Assembly: GCA_041743975.1 (NCBI GenBank)
Contig: JBGTLT010000172.1
Span: 54,074-118,073, forward strand
Direction of reading: 5' to 3'
Length of the DNA: 64,000 bases
DNA from: JTS-RE37 sp041743975
GTDB taxonomy: Bacteria; Bacteroidota; Bacteroidia; Flavobacteriales; Flavobacteriaceae
Under the pieces are notes generated by a model. That model was not told where the DNA came from and ran no database searches. It saw only the letters and a list, made by a program, of their open reading frames with translations. Position 1 is the first letter of the stretch, and each line of letters begins with the position of its first letter. This document shows positions 43,891 to 53,525 of this stretch, in pieces. The position numbers and the translations under genes are program-made.

Positions 43891-44906
43891 GTGCTTTCCA
43901 CAGAATAGGCAAGTTCCCCTTTTTTAGCCATTTTTTCAAATTCCTGCAAGGATTTCCGGACTCCTTCTGAAATGCTTGTCAGGGGCAGGTCTTTAAACGT
44001 ATTTGCTATCTTTTCATGGCTCAGGTCAGAAACAAATAAATTGGGCATGGCATCCCCGGAAATCGATAATTCCACAAATTCCCCCATCCCAAGGTCAATT
44101 GCCTGCTGCCTGGCGATGTCCAGGAATTCTGTAATGGCAATGGTCTTCCCTTTGATATTGAAAGCGTCAAAACCGGAGTACGGATGCAGTGTACAGGCTG
44201 CAAAGTGTGCCCCTACGTCTTCTACAAAATGGTAATTTTCCCTACCGGTATAAGGCATTTCAAAGGGGATGACGGTCCCTGTTACGGACCCCATGGCAAT
44301 CGCTTTCAAGGCATTGGTGGGAGCCGAAGTTTTCCCTTTGTCCCGGCCTTTGCCATAGGTGGTGTTGATCCTCAGGCATACCGTTGGTACATGGGTGGCA
44401 TCATAGAATAAACGTGCCAGGTGTTCTCCGGCCAATTTCCAGATACCGTAATGGTTCGGGGGTGCCAGGGGCGCATCCTCCCGTATCCCGGGATTAGGAT
44501 ACATTGACCGCATGCCATAAACTGCAGCTGAACTGGCAAACACAAAGCGCTTCAGGTTAGGAAGCTGTTCTGCTATATCAAATAAAGCCATGGTACCGCC
44601 TGTATTGATTTCCATTCCCCGAAAATGGTAGCGCGAACAATCCGGGCTTTGGAAGGCACCCAGGTGGATGATATGTGTAGGATTCACTTCCCGCAGCAGT
44701 TCCTGCATAGGTTTATAATCCGCCACATCGAGCGTGACAAATTCAAGTCTGGCGTCAAGCTCCTGACCCTCCCATAACTGCAGTGGCTGAAGGTTATTCG
44801 ACCTGCTCGCGACCAGTATCCTGGACACTTCTGAGGATTGCAGAAGTTTATGGATAGTAATGGACCCGATACAACCTGTGCCACCGGTAATGAAAATAGT
44901 ATGCAT
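43887..44906 (-). CDS. NAD-dependent epimerase/dehydratase (extended SDR)
   Basis: An extended SDR of 339 residues: GGTGCIGS nucleotide loop, Asp in LDVADY, SSAAVYG and the catalytic YGIWK. It resembles uronate dehydrogenase and sugar-nucleotide epimerase groups; the missing nucleotide-sugar signature keeps the choice open. In this operon of free-sugar enzymes, oxidation of a monosaccharide is plausible. It lies between the Zn-dehydrogenase and Gfo/Idh genes. Confidence 0.83.
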   Translation of the reverse strand: MHTIFITGGTGCIGSITIHKLLQSSEVSRILVASRSNNLQPLQLWEGQELDARLEFVTLDVADYKPMQELLREVNPTHIIHLGAFQSPDCSRYHFRGMEINTGGTMALFDIAEQLPNLKRFVFASSAAVYGMRSMYPNPGIREDAPLAPPNHYGIWKLAGEHLARLFYDATHVPTVCLRINTTYGKGRDKGKTSAPTNALKAIAMGSVTGTVIPFEMPYTGRENYHFVEDVGAHFAACTLHPYSGFDAFNIKGKTIAITEFLDIARQQAIDLGMGEFVELSISGDAMPNLFVSDLSHEKIANTFKDLPLTSISEGVRKSLQEFEKMAKKGELAYSVEST

Positions 44907-44998
44907 TTGCTATTGCTTTATAGTTTAGTAGTTGTTTCCGGCATGCCTTCCTGTTTTGGACCGGCTGTCCTTCCCCCTTCCCTTCGGGTCCGGCGGGC

Positions 44999-46111
44999 CT
45001 AGTTCATCTTAATGACCGCCTTCATGTTATTGGCATTGATTGAATCCTGAAATGCCCTGGTAATGTCATTGAATTCATACTTGTTCACATAAGGGCCGGA
45101 AGGGAAAACCCCAGTCACCAATAATTTTTGGGCTACCATATAATCTTCCCGGCAGGAACCCATAGCCCCACGCATATTCAATGAGGTGCGGGTCAGGTGG
45201 GTTGCCTGGATGGAAACTTCCTGCGGATAAGTGGCGATGACGCAGATATCCCCCTCTGGCCGCACTACGGTGATCGCTTCCGAAAGCACCTGGGGTACCC
45301 CGGAGCATTCTATGAGCAGGTCAACCTTTCCACGGCTTCCGAATGGAATACCCAGGGAATCTGTTATCCCTTGTTGCAATTGCAGTGCTAATGGTTTTTC
45401 CGGGGATACCACCAGGGTGATAAATCCCCGTTCTGCTGCTATTTTAAGACGTATATCCAGATCATGTGCTATTCCGGTAACCAACACACGCGCGCCGGCT
45501 GCCCTTGCAAGTTCTGCGGACATCATGCCAATGATACCGCACCCGGTGACCACCACGTCCTGCCCGGGTTTGATGGAACATTTATTATGGAGGGCATTCA
45601 CTACAACCGACAGCGGTTCCACCAGTGCGCCCTGCTCCGGGGTAAGGCCCTTCATCAGCGGCACTACGCGGTCTGATTCCAGGACAACCTGCTGGCCAAA
45701 ACCCCCATTTCGGTGAAAACCGATGATCTCCTTGGAGGGGCACAGATTCCATTTGGCAACAGCACATGCCGGGCACGACTCATCCCGGCAACCCAGCATA
45801 GCCAGGGGGGTAAAAATATCGCCAACTTGCAGCTTCCCATGGTCGCCGGGGCCTAATTCCAGGACTTCGGCACTGAATTCATGCCCAATGATCCTGGGTC
45901 GTTCCACCCAGTCAAAATTAGATTTTCCCAGAGCGGCACTGTTATCTGAACCACAAATGCCGGTATATAAAGTTTTTGCCCGTATCTCCCCTTCCTTCAG
46001 GGATGGGATCCCCATTTCCACCACTGAAGTATTATGGGTTACCGGAATGTCAGAATCCAGCCTGATCTTCTCCCGGCCATGCAGGCAAAAACCCTTGATT
46101 GTGTCCCTCAT
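44999..46111 (-). CDS. Zinc-dependent alcohol/polyol dehydrogenase (MDR)
   Basis: The 370-residue medium-chain dehydrogenase has catalytic zinc ligands Cys53 (GICGSD) and His77-Glu78 (GHEF), and structural-zinc cysteines 108, 113, 116 and 124. The nucleotide loop is VTGCGIIGMM. Relatives include sorbitol, threonine and L-galactonate/L-idonate dehydrogenases. The structural zinc spacing is slightly wider than usual at its start. A polyol or aldonate is the likely substrate. Same-strand neighbours are 54 bases upstream and 92 downstream. Confidence 0.86.
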   Translation of the reverse strand: MRDTIKGFCLHGREKIRLDSDIPVTHNTSVVEMGIPSLKEGEIRAKTLYTGICGSDNSAALGKSNFDWVERPRIIGHEFSAEVLELGPGDHGKLQVGDIFTPLAMLGCRDESCPACAVAKWNLCPSKEIIGFHRNGGFGQQVVLESDRVVPLMKGLTPEQGALVEPLSVVVNALHNKCSIKPGQDVVVTGCGIIGMMSAELARAAGARVLVTGIAHDLDIRLKIAAERGFITLVVSPEKPLALQLQQGITDSLGIPFGSRGKVDLLIECSGVPQVLSEAITVVRPEGDICVIATYPQEVSIQATHLTRTSLNMRGAMGSCREDYMVAQKLLVTGVFPSGPYVNKYEFNDITRAFQDSINANNMKAVIKMN

Positions 46112-46165
46112 TGTTTACAGATTTTGCCCTTAGGTTGCCCTTAAAAAAAGGGCCCGGTTGATACT

Positions 46166-47350
46166 TTATTGCTTACTGTTTATGGTTGTTCCATTACCCA
46201 GGCGAACCCCGGTGTCCTGCCAGCTTTTGCTCCTGGCCGATTCGAGGACCGCTTCACATACTTTTTGGGTCTCCTGGGCTTCCCGGAAGGTCGGGGAACA
46301 GGGTTCCCCGGTTTCAAGGCTTTTAAAAAAATCAGCCACCTGATGGACAAAAGAATGCTCATACCCTATAGACAGACCCGGCACCCACCATTTATCCATG
46401 TATGGCTGGTCCCCGTCAGTAACGTGGATGGAGCGCCATCCCCTTTCAATCGATTCATTCCTGTGATCAAAGTATTCCAGGCGGTTCAGGTCGTGCAGGT
46501 CCCATTTGATGGAAGCGTGTTCGCCATTGATCTCAAAGGTATAGAGTGCCTTATGCCCGCGGGCATACCTCGTGGATTCGAAGACGCCCAATGAGCCATT
46601 TTCAAAATGGCAGTGAAAGATACAGGCATCGTCTATTCCTACCTGCTGCAATTCCCCGGAGGCGGTATGAACCCTTTCCTTAATAAATGTTTCAGTAACG
46701 GCGGATACATCCTTTATCCCCCCGTTCAGCCACATGGCGGTATCAATACAATGCGCCAGGAGGTCTCCTGTTACCCCGGAACCGGCGGCGTCGGTATCCA
46801 ATCGCCACAGCCCTTCACCTCCCTGTGGCAATTCCGGGCTGATGGTCCAGTCCTGCAGGAAGTTGGCGCGATAGTGAAAGATCCTCCCCAGTTTCCCTGC
46901 CTGGATGAAATTCTTTGCCAGGGTCACTGCCGGGATCCTGCGGTAATTGTAGTAAACGGTATTCGGGACCCCCGCATTTTCGACGGCATCCACCATGGGC
47001 GCGGCTTCTGAGACTGTCCTTGCCAGCGGTTTTTCACAGAGTATCATTTTACCTGCCTTCGCCGCTGCAATGGCAATTTCCGCATGCATATTGTTGGGGG
47101 TACAGATGTCTATGGCATCAATATCATCCCTGGCAACCAAAACCTTCCAGTCGGTTTCGATGGATTCATACCCCCATTGTTCGGCAAACGCCGTTACGCG
47201 TTCTTTATTTCTGGCGCACACTGCTTTCAGTACAGGCCTGTATTCCAGGTCCGGGAAAAAATCCCCCATCCTTTTGTAAGCGTTGGAATGGGTCCTCCCC
47301 ATAAATCCATATCCAACCAATCCTATCCTTATCTGCTTTTTACCCGACAT
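46166..47350 (-). CDS. Gfo/Idh/MocA family oxidoreductase, cytosolic
   Basis: A 394-residue protein without a signal sequence: Rossmann motif IRIGLVGYGFMGRTH, CEKPLARTVSE with the EKP lysine, and a long C-terminal domain ending near QDTGVRLG. Length and the LAHCIDTAMWLNGG segment resemble members found beside xylose-isomerase-like barrels. Such enzymes oxidise sugars or inositols at a ring carbon with NAD(P). It lies between the TIM-barrel and Zn-dehydrogenase genes, all one strand. Confidence 0.87.
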   Translation of the reverse strand: MSGKKQIRIGLVGYGFMGRTHSNAYKRMGDFFPDLEYRPVLKAVCARNKERVTAFAEQWGYESIETDWKVLVARDDIDAIDICTPNNMHAEIAIAAAKAGKMILCEKPLARTVSEAAPMVDAVENAGVPNTVYYNYRRIPAVTLAKNFIQAGKLGRIFHYRANFLQDWTISPELPQGGEGLWRLDTDAAGSGVTGDLLAHCIDTAMWLNGGIKDVSAVTETFIKERVHTASGELQQVGIDDACIFHCHFENGSLGVFESTRYARGHKALYTFEINGEHASIKWDLHDLNRLEYFDHRNESIERGWRSIHVTDGDQPYMDKWWVPGLSIGYEHSFVHQVADFFKSLETGEPCSPTFREAQETQKVCEAVLESARSKSWQDTGVRLGNGTTINSKQ

Positions 47351-47406
47351 TTATTTTGAACGTTAATTAATAGTCTGTTTCCATTGTTCCGGAGGCAGTC
47401 CCCAAC

Positions 47407-48456
47407 TTAGTCTGCTTCATGCCATCCATGCCGCTCCCTCACTTTTATCATCACTGCCAGGATATCGTTCCAGGTCTTGGGTTGCATCATCACCTCGTTA
47501 GGGAACATGCATCCGTCCCAGCAGATGTGCCGAAATTTTTTGGTCAGCTTCCCGTCCTCATTTCGAAGCCAGTATCCGGCATCCTCAGCGATATTGAGTT
47601 TTCCGTTGGGATCCGAGGCCAGGCAGTGCCTGCCGGTTTTATCATGGGTGCCCGCTCCGAATACGGTGCCGTCATTCTGTGCCACGTGAAAGTCAATGGT
47701 CCAGGGCCGCAGGGCGGCCGTAAGCATCTTCAGCCCGTGTGTGAGGGCATCCCGGTCATCCCATTCAAAATCGGGTGGCAAGATCCGTTCATCCAGCTTA
47801 TTGTATCCAAGGAGGTATAATAAGGTATGGGCCATGTCTGCCTGGAATCCAATATTGGGGCGGTCTACTGTTTCGAGCAATTTGATCATGGTTTTCCACC
47901 CCTGCATCCCTCCCCAGCATATCTCGCCTTCAGCTGCCAGGGATTCCCCGTAATCAGCTGCCACATCACAGGCCTCCCGGAAAGTTTGTGCTATCAGCCT
48001 GGTATTACCTTCCGGATCTTTTGCCCAGCTTATGGGATCAACAGAGGAATCTATCCGTACAACCCCGTGAGACCGAACACCTAATTCACGAAGCTCTCGG
48101 GCAATATGGCACGATTTCCGGACCTGGGTTACAAATTGCTGCCGTTCGGCTTTGGATCCCATGGCTGAGCCACCCCCGGTAGGCGCCCATACCGGAGCCA
48201 CCAGGCTGCCTATGGTCAGGTTTTTTGACATGGCCTTATCCGCCATTTTCCGGATCCCGTCCGGCGAAGCATCTATATCCATGTGCGGCTCGAACAGGAA
48301 CAAATCGAACCCGTCAAATTTTACACCATCCACTTCCGCGCTGGCGGTCAATTCAATCATGGTGTCCAAAGGAATGGGGGGTTCAGAATCCGGTCCTTTT
48401 CCCACTACCCCTGGCCAGGAGGCATTATGTAGCTTCGGGTAATTGTTTTTTTGCAT
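47407..48456 (-). CDS. Sugar phosphate isomerase/epimerase-like (xylose-isomerase-like TIM barrel)
   Basis: The 349-residue protein shows a xylose-isomerase-like barrel with SLAAEGEICWGGMQG, IGFQADMAHTLLYLLGY and WTIDFHVAQNDG, which supply the expected Glu, Asp and His metal ligands. No export signal. Members of this subgroup sit next to Gfo/Idh oxidoreductases in sugar loci; some act as epimerases, others as hydratases of keto-sugar glycals. It is the first gene of a seven-gene minus-strand run and diverges from the MFS gene. Confidence 0.83.
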   Translation of the reverse strand: MQKNNYPKLHNASWPGVVGKGPDSEPPIPLDTMIELTASAEVDGVKFDGFDLFLFEPHMDIDASPDGIRKMADKAMSKNLTIGSLVAPVWAPTGGGSAMGSKAERQQFVTQVRKSCHIARELRELGVRSHGVVRIDSSVDPISWAKDPEGNTRLIAQTFREACDVAADYGESLAAEGEICWGGMQGWKTMIKLLETVDRPNIGFQADMAHTLLYLLGYNKLDERILPPDFEWDDRDALTHGLKMLTAALRPWTIDFHVAQNDGTVFGAGTHDKTGRHCLASDPNGKLNIAEDAGYWLRNEDGKLTKKFRHICWDGCMFPNEVMMQPKTWNDILAVMIKVRERHGWHEAD

Positions 48457-48704
48457 GGGCTTGGCTTTTTATCCCTTAATTTGTTTATAGTTCAGGTACG
48501 GCAATCCAATTTTATCCTAAATTAGCTAAAATTCGATTAGGAGTAAAATTTAATACTCGCATCAAAAAAAAGGCATATTCCTGAAAAAAGGGGCTTGGCA
48601 ACCGGAATTAAATTATTTTTATTGGATTTTTATAGTGATTTTTTAATCCTGCAGAACTGCACTTTATATAATTAATTAAGTATAACCAACCAAACAACTA
48701 ATTT

Positions 48705-49979
48705 ATGGATAACGCATCGAATCCCCGAAGAATTAACAGTTTGAGGCTTTTTTACGGCAGTTGCTTTGCATTGATCACCACGGCCTTTTCCTTCAGTATA
48801 AGGGCGGGGATATTGCCGCAACTGGGAGAAGAACTGAGTTTAACCGCGGAACAATTAGGGTTTATCAACTCTATGTGGTTTTTGGGTTTCCCCATATCAA
48901 TGGTCATTGGCGGCCTTATCTACCATAAAGTCGGGGGAAAGGCCATTATGCAATTTGCGTTTTTTGCCCATGCAGTGGGAATTATTCTGACTATTTATTC
49001 CGGAAGTTATATAGGTTTGCTGATTTCCACGTTGCTGATAGGCCTGGGTAACGGATGTACGGAAGCCGCCTGCAACCCAATGATAGCGGATGCATACGAA
49101 GGAAATCGTATGAGCAAGATGATGAACCGCTTTCACATGTGGTTTCCGGGAGGGATTGTAATCGGCAGCCTTGTTTCCAAATTTATGACGGATAGCGGAT
49201 TTGGCTGGGAAAGCCAGATCTGGATTATCATGATCCCTGCCCTTATATATGCCTATTTATTTTTTGGGCAGCCCTGGCCAAAGGCAAAGGTACAGGAGGC
49301 TGCAACCCTGACAGGGAATTTCAAAGCCATGCTTTCGCCTTTATTTATCTTTATGATGGTTTGTATGGCCTTAACGGCAATTACAGAATTTGGCCCGCAA
49401 CAATGGGTTGGGCTTATTTTATCCAAGAGCGGTGCGCAGCCCATGCTGATCCTGGCACTGGTTACCGGCCTGATGGCTATTGCCAGATACTTCGGGGGCC
49501 ATGTCGTACAAAAGTTTGACCAGACAGGGGTGTTGTTGGGCTCGTCAGTCCTCGCAACGATTGGTATATATCTTTTCAGTACACAAACAGGCACTATGGC
49601 ATACGTAGCCGCTATCTTTTTTGCACTGGGAATTGCCTATTTCTGGCCGAATATGATCGGTTTTATTGCAGACAAAATCCCAAAGAGCGGAGCTTTGGGT
49701 ATGTCTATAATCGGAGCGGTGGGGATGTTTTCCACTTCCATTTTCCAACCCATAATCGGCAGGTGGATTGATTCGGATAAGGCGGAAGCAGCAGCGAATG
49801 GCTTAACAGGTGACGAATTGGAATTGGTTGCCGGACAGGAGACCCTGGAGACAATGACTATATTCCCGGTGATCCTTATCGTGTTGTTTACCATCCTCTG
49901 GTTCTGGATCAGGAAGCGGAAGGCAGCAGCGGCTGCACAGCCCCATTCCCCATCGGCAGCAGGTAGCACGGAGCTATAG
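48705..49979 (+). CDS. MFS permease, probable sugar importer
   Basis: A 424-residue protein with 12 predicted membrane segments; GLGNGCTEAACNPMIADAY and MMNRFHMWFPGGIVIGSL fit the FucP/NanT-like branch of the major facilitator family. A charged, alanine-rich tail ends it. It probably brings the substrate of the two flanking enzyme groups into the cell. The 248-base gap upstream should hold divergent promoters. It begins a plus-strand operon with the epimerase-like and ThuA-like genes. Confidence 0.86.
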   Translation: MDNASNPRRINSLRLFYGSCFALITTAFSFSIRAGILPQLGEELSLTAEQLGFINSMWFLGFPISMVIGGLIYHKVGGKAIMQFAFFAHAVGIILTIYSGSYIGLLISTLLIGLGNGCTEAACNPMIADAYEGNRMSKMMNRFHMWFPGGIVIGSLVSKFMTDSGFGWESQIWIIMIPALIYAYLFFGQPWPKAKVQEAATLTGNFKAMLSPLFIFMMVCMALTAITEFGPQQWVGLILSKSGAQPMLILALVTGLMAIARYFGGHVVQKFDQTGVLLGSSVLATIGIYLFSTQTGTMAYVAAIFFALGIAYFWPNMIGFIADKIPKSGALGMSIIGAVGMFSTSIFQPIIGRWIDSDKAEAAANGLTGDELELVAGQETLETMTIFPVILIVLFTILWFWIRKRKAAAAAQPHSPSAAGSTEL

Positions 49980-49996
49980 ACCCTTAAAACACCGGA

Positions 49997-50836
49997 ATGA
50001 AAATAGGAATGAATATGTTGCTCTGGACCAATCATGTGACAGAGCAGCATTACCCTATAATTGATCAGCTAAAGGAAACGGGTTATGATGGTATCGAATT
50101 GTTCCTGGGGGAGGGAAATGCAGCCCATTACCGGAAAATTGGCGATTACTTAGCGGCGATGCAGTTAGGGGTTACCTGTGTGGCATCCCTTTCGCCTGGG
50201 GAGAATATTGCAAGCCCTGACCCGGCGATCCGGGAAGCGGGATTCAATAAATTAAAATGGTCCATTGATATGGGGGAAGCCCTGAGGGCTAAGGTTATCT
50301 GCGGGCCTTTCCACTCCAGTTTTGCCTATTTTACAAGGCAACCCCCAACCCCTGATGAGAAGCAGTGGAGTATAGAGCAATTGTACAAAGCGGCTGAATA
50401 TGCCGCAAAGGCGAATATTTTACTGGCACCTGAAGCATTGAACAGGTTTGAATGTTACCTGTACAATACCATGAAAGACCTGTACACGATGGTAGAACAG
50501 GTAGGTCACCCCAGCCTGGGTGCGATGTATGATACCCACCATGGAAATATCGAAGAAAAAGGCCAGGCGGAGGCAATCATGACCATCGCCCCATATCTGA
50601 AACATGTCCATATCAGTGAAAATGACCGGGGCACCCCCGGCAGTGGGCAGGTGAACTGGGAGGAGGTCTTCAGCACGCTTCGGAAGATCGGGTATGATGG
50701 CTGGCTTACCATTGAGGCGTTTAGTACCATAATCCCGGAATTCGCGAACGCTATCAATGTCTGGCGCGATTATTCGCCCACCCGGGAAATCTATACAAAA
50801 GGCCTCCGGTTTATCGAAGTGGGAATGAAAATATGA
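49997..50836 (+). CDS. D-tagatose/D-psicose 3-epimerase-like enzyme
   Basis: A 279-residue TIM barrel. Glu146, Asp179, His205 and Glu240 match the four metal ligands of D-psicose 3-epimerase with a constant offset of six. The substrate-binding segment YDTHHGNIEE is present. It epimerises ketoses at C3, or a related 3-keto-sugar. Start ATG follows the permease by 17 bases. Its presence suggests that a ketose or keto-sugar forms in this pathway. Confidence 0.86.
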   Translation: MKIGMNMLLWTNHVTEQHYPIIDQLKETGYDGIELFLGEGNAAHYRKIGDYLAAMQLGVTCVASLSPGENIASPDPAIREAGFNKLKWSIDMGEALRAKVICGPFHSSFAYFTRQPPTPDEKQWSIEQLYKAAEYAAKANILLAPEALNRFECYLYNTMKDLYTMVEQVGHPSLGAMYDTHHGNIEEKGQAEAIMTIAPYLKHVHISENDRGTPGSGQVNWEEVFSTLRKIGYDGWLTIEAFSTIIPEFANAINVWRDYSPTREIYTKGLRFIEVGMKI

Positions 50837-50881
50837 CAAATCTGGAGGTAATTCCTCAGAATAACCCTGTAATAGCAACAT

Positions 50882-51994
50882 GTGAAAAATCCAGGATTAC
50901 AGTTTATATTTTTTTTACTGCTTTGCGCATGTGGTGGAAAAGCGGAGAAAGCGATGCCGGAACAGAAGGCAGGCGTCCCAAAGGAATGGCTGACATTTGA
51001 GGGCACAGCCGCCAATGGGCAGCATATTGTCTTTATTTCGGGCGATGAGGAATACAGATCGGAGGAAGCACTTCCGCAACTGGCCAAAATCCTCTCGGAA
51101 CGATACAATTTTAAATGTACGGTGTTGTTTGCGCAGGATCCTGCAAAACCAGGGATTATCAACCCCAACTATGTTGAAAATATTCCGGGGCTGCAAGCCC
51201 TTGGTTCCGCAGACCTGATGGTTATATTTACCCGGTTCCGGGCACTTCCGGACGATCAGATGCAGTTGATAGACCAATACCTCAAAAGCGGGAAGCCCGT
51301 GGTAGGGATCCGAACGTCAACACATGCCTTCAATTTTGAAAAAGGGAGCCGTTCAAACTTTGTCCACTACAGCAATGGGTATTCCGGGGATTCTATAGCC
51401 TGGACGGATGGATTCGGGCGGCTGGTCCTTGGAGAGAAATGGATTTCGCACCACGGCGAACACAAGCACCAGAGTACCCGTGGGGTTGTTGCGCAATCCG
51501 CTAAGGACCACCCTATTGTGAATGGAATAACAGCGGGAGCTGTCTGGGGATCAACAGATGTATATGGCGTAAGACTGCCACTTCCGGATGATAGTGAACC
51601 TATTTTTTTAGGGCAGGTGCTAAACAGTACAGCTGCGTTTGATGAAACCGATATTTTTTATGGTATGGATCCTGCCGATAATGAAGTGGCAACTACCAAT
51701 AAACAAGGGGAACTCCTGAATAACCCCATGATGCCCATTGCCTGGACTAAAAGTTACCAACTTCCGGAGGGGGAAAAGGGCAGGGCATTTACCAGTACCA
51801 TCGGTGCGGCTACCGACCTTTTAATTCCGGGGACACGCAGGTTGCTTCTCAATGGCATCCTCTGGGCACTGGGGCTTCCGGTACCGGAGGAAGCCGAAGT
51901 GGACCTGGTGGGGGATTATAATCCAACGCCCTATGAATTCAGGCCCGACTCCTACTGGCTGGAAAAAGGATTGAAGGTGGAAGACTTTGAGTAG
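50882..51994 (+). CDS. ThuA-like lipoprotein
   Basis: After lipobox LLCAC, the protein carries a ThuA (trehalose utilisation) class-I glutamine-amidotransferase-like domain: VFISGDEEYRSEEALP, then RTSTHAFNF and GEHKHQSTRG. Total length is 370 residues. The ThuA fold keeps no catalytic Cys triad and its activity is unknown; it occurs with Gfo/Idh, DUF1080 and cytochrome proteins in glycan loci. The start is GTG, since the overlapping ATG leads to a stop at once. It ends the operon; the 218 bases after it show no clear element. Confidence 0.85.
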   Translation: MKNPGLQFIFFLLLCACGGKAEKAMPEQKAGVPKEWLTFEGTAANGQHIVFISGDEEYRSEEALPQLAKILSERYNFKCTVLFAQDPAKPGIINPNYVENIPGLQALGSADLMVIFTRFRALPDDQMQLIDQYLKSGKPVVGIRTSTHAFNFEKGSRSNFVHYSNGYSGDSIAWTDGFGRLVLGEKWISHHGEHKHQSTRGVVAQSAKDHPIVNGITAGAVWGSTDVYGVRLPLPDDSEPIFLGQVLNSTAAFDETDIFYGMDPADNEVATTNKQGELLNNPMMPIAWTKSYQLPEGEKGRAFTSTIGAATDLLIPGTRRLLLNGILWALGLPVPEEAEVDLVGDYNPTPYEFRPDSYWLEKGLKVEDFE

Positions 51995-52212
51995 CTCAAC
52001 TACAGATCAACAGATCTTCCGTTGTGGCTAAAAATGATCAGGGATATTTGCCGGGATCAGGTTACAGAATGCTGGCGACATCCGGAGGGAATAAGGAAGT
52101 ACAACGCAAATTCCATTTACCCGGGCAACCTTCATATTAAAGTGGGTGTTTTCAGTGCAGTCTAACATAAATTTATTATATTTAATCTGCTAATCCTTTA
52201 ATTCCATCGGCT

Positions 52213-52692
52213 ATGGGCGCGCCTACTATTCCTAAAACATATACCCACCACCTGCGCCCGGATAAAACTTTTGATATCGATTCCAACCTCACCGGGGGTT
52301 TTAGTGCCACTCATGCAGGTGTGATCGGGACACAACTATCCGGGAGTGTTGAGAACAAACTAAGCGGCAAATTGGAAACGGACAACGTACTGAAACTAAA
52401 GGGGGATCCCAACGAGCCTGTGAGCACGGATAGTAAGATTGAAGTGTTGAACCTCCCCAGGTTCACCTTGCAGGATATCAAAGACATGATGAAAAACCGG
52501 GTCAGGATCCCGAATTATTCCAATGTATGCTTCAAAATGCTTGGGATTGAAGTATTCAGCATTTGCCTGAGCGGCGAAGGCCAGATCATCACCGAGCCCT
52601 ATATACCGAATGCTGCCGAAAAATGTGAAGAAGACCCCTGTTGTGAGCCCGATACGCGGCCATTCCCTGAACGAAAATCCCCGAATTCTTAA
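52213..52692 (+). CDS. Unrecognised cysteine-containing protein, first gene of the isoprenoid operon (P1)
   Basis: I do not recognise this 159-residue protein. It has no signal peptide. The first 90 residues look like repeating short strands (GVIGTQLSGSVENKLSG, LETDNVLKLKGDP), followed by LPRFTLQDIKDMMKNRVRIP and SNVCFKMLGIEVFSICLSGE. The C-terminus is acidic and cysteine-rich (CEEDPCCEP). Its neighbour P3 also has a CC-containing stretch, so a shared metal or disulfide site is possible. It starts the seven-gene run, with 26 bases to P2. A structural role is a guess. Confidence 0.75.
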   Translation: MGAPTIPKTYTHHLRPDKTFDIDSNLTGGFSATHAGVIGTQLSGSVENKLSGKLETDNVLKLKGDPNEPVSTDSKIEVLNLPRFTLQDIKDMMKNRVRIPNYSNVCFKMLGIEVFSICLSGEGQIITEPYIPNAAEKCEEDPCCEPDTRPFPERKSPNS

Positions 52693-52718
52693 TATGAAGG
52701 ACTTTAATATTGCTGCCT

Positions 52719-53525
52719 ATGCTTACCAAGGTCGAAGATCCAGCGCTGGACAAACTTTCAATCCGGGATGAGGTAATTATACTGAATGGCCCACCCGGCC
52801 GCCTGGAGGGAACCATCCATTTGCAGAACCCACACGACAGTCCTATAAAAGTCAGGCATATTCCGCTACAGGAGGATAAAGCTTCCCGGAATAAAAAAAT
52901 ATCGCCTGGTTTTAACCCAATCCTGAATATGAATTTGAGGTTTGAAGCCGGTGAACAACGGTTGGAACCTGTCAACCTTTCAATGCCATATGATACGCCG
53001 CCAGGAACTTATGACCGTTTTATCCAGGTAGGGGGCAAAAGCCGGAATGTCAAAATAATTGTGCAGCCCACCATTGATATCGCCGTCAATCCGGAGGAAT
53101 TTACTTTTCAGGACTCGGCTCCGGGTACCGTACACACGGCGACATTTACTGTTACCAATTTGGGGAACCTACCCTTTCAAATACCCGAAATAAAACATGT
53201 GGCAGCACTGGATATGGACTACCTCTGCCGTGCGCTGGGCATGGCATTCCGTGAAAACAATACGGAAGGCCTTACAGCCACCCTGGACCGGGCCACCCAG
53301 AATATCAAGGACAACCTGACCAATTGGGCAGATGCCAGGGTTGCCGAAGCCGGGAAGATCATGGAACCGGGCAGGAGCATGGTCGTAAATCTAAAGATCA
53401 CCCTGCCCAAGAATGCCGATGCACGCAATGATTATAGTGGTAATGTAAGGTTCTGGGATAAGGATCTTTCTTTTGTAGTCAAATCTCATGTGAATACTGT
53501 TAAATCCAGGAAAAATGCAAAATAA
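52719..53525 (+). CDS. Unrecognised beta-rich protein with two Ig-like domains (P2)
   Basis: About 268 residues, no signal peptide. Residues 1-118 read as an Ig-like sandwich ending in PPGTYDRFIQVGGKSRNVKI; residues 119-265 as a second with FTVTNLGNLPFQIPE and LPKNADARNDYSGNVRF. The first ends like P3-P5, and LPKN plus the following strand is also found in P5. The ATG is taken rather than a TTG three codons earlier. It overlaps P3 by 11 bases. Function unknown; protein-protein contact on a surface is plausible. Confidence 0.78.
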   Translation: MLTKVEDPALDKLSIRDEVIILNGPPGRLEGTIHLQNPHDSPIKVRHIPLQEDKASRNKKISPGFNPILNMNLRFEAGEQRLEPVNLSMPYDTPPGTYDRFIQVGGKSRNVKIIVQPTIDIAVNPEEFTFQDSAPGTVHTATFTVTNLGNLPFQIPEIKHVAALDMDYLCRALGMAFRENNTEGLTATLDRATQNIKDNLTNWADARVAEAGKIMEPGRSMVVNLKITLPKNADARNDYSGNVRFWDKDLSFVVKSHVNTVKSRKNAK

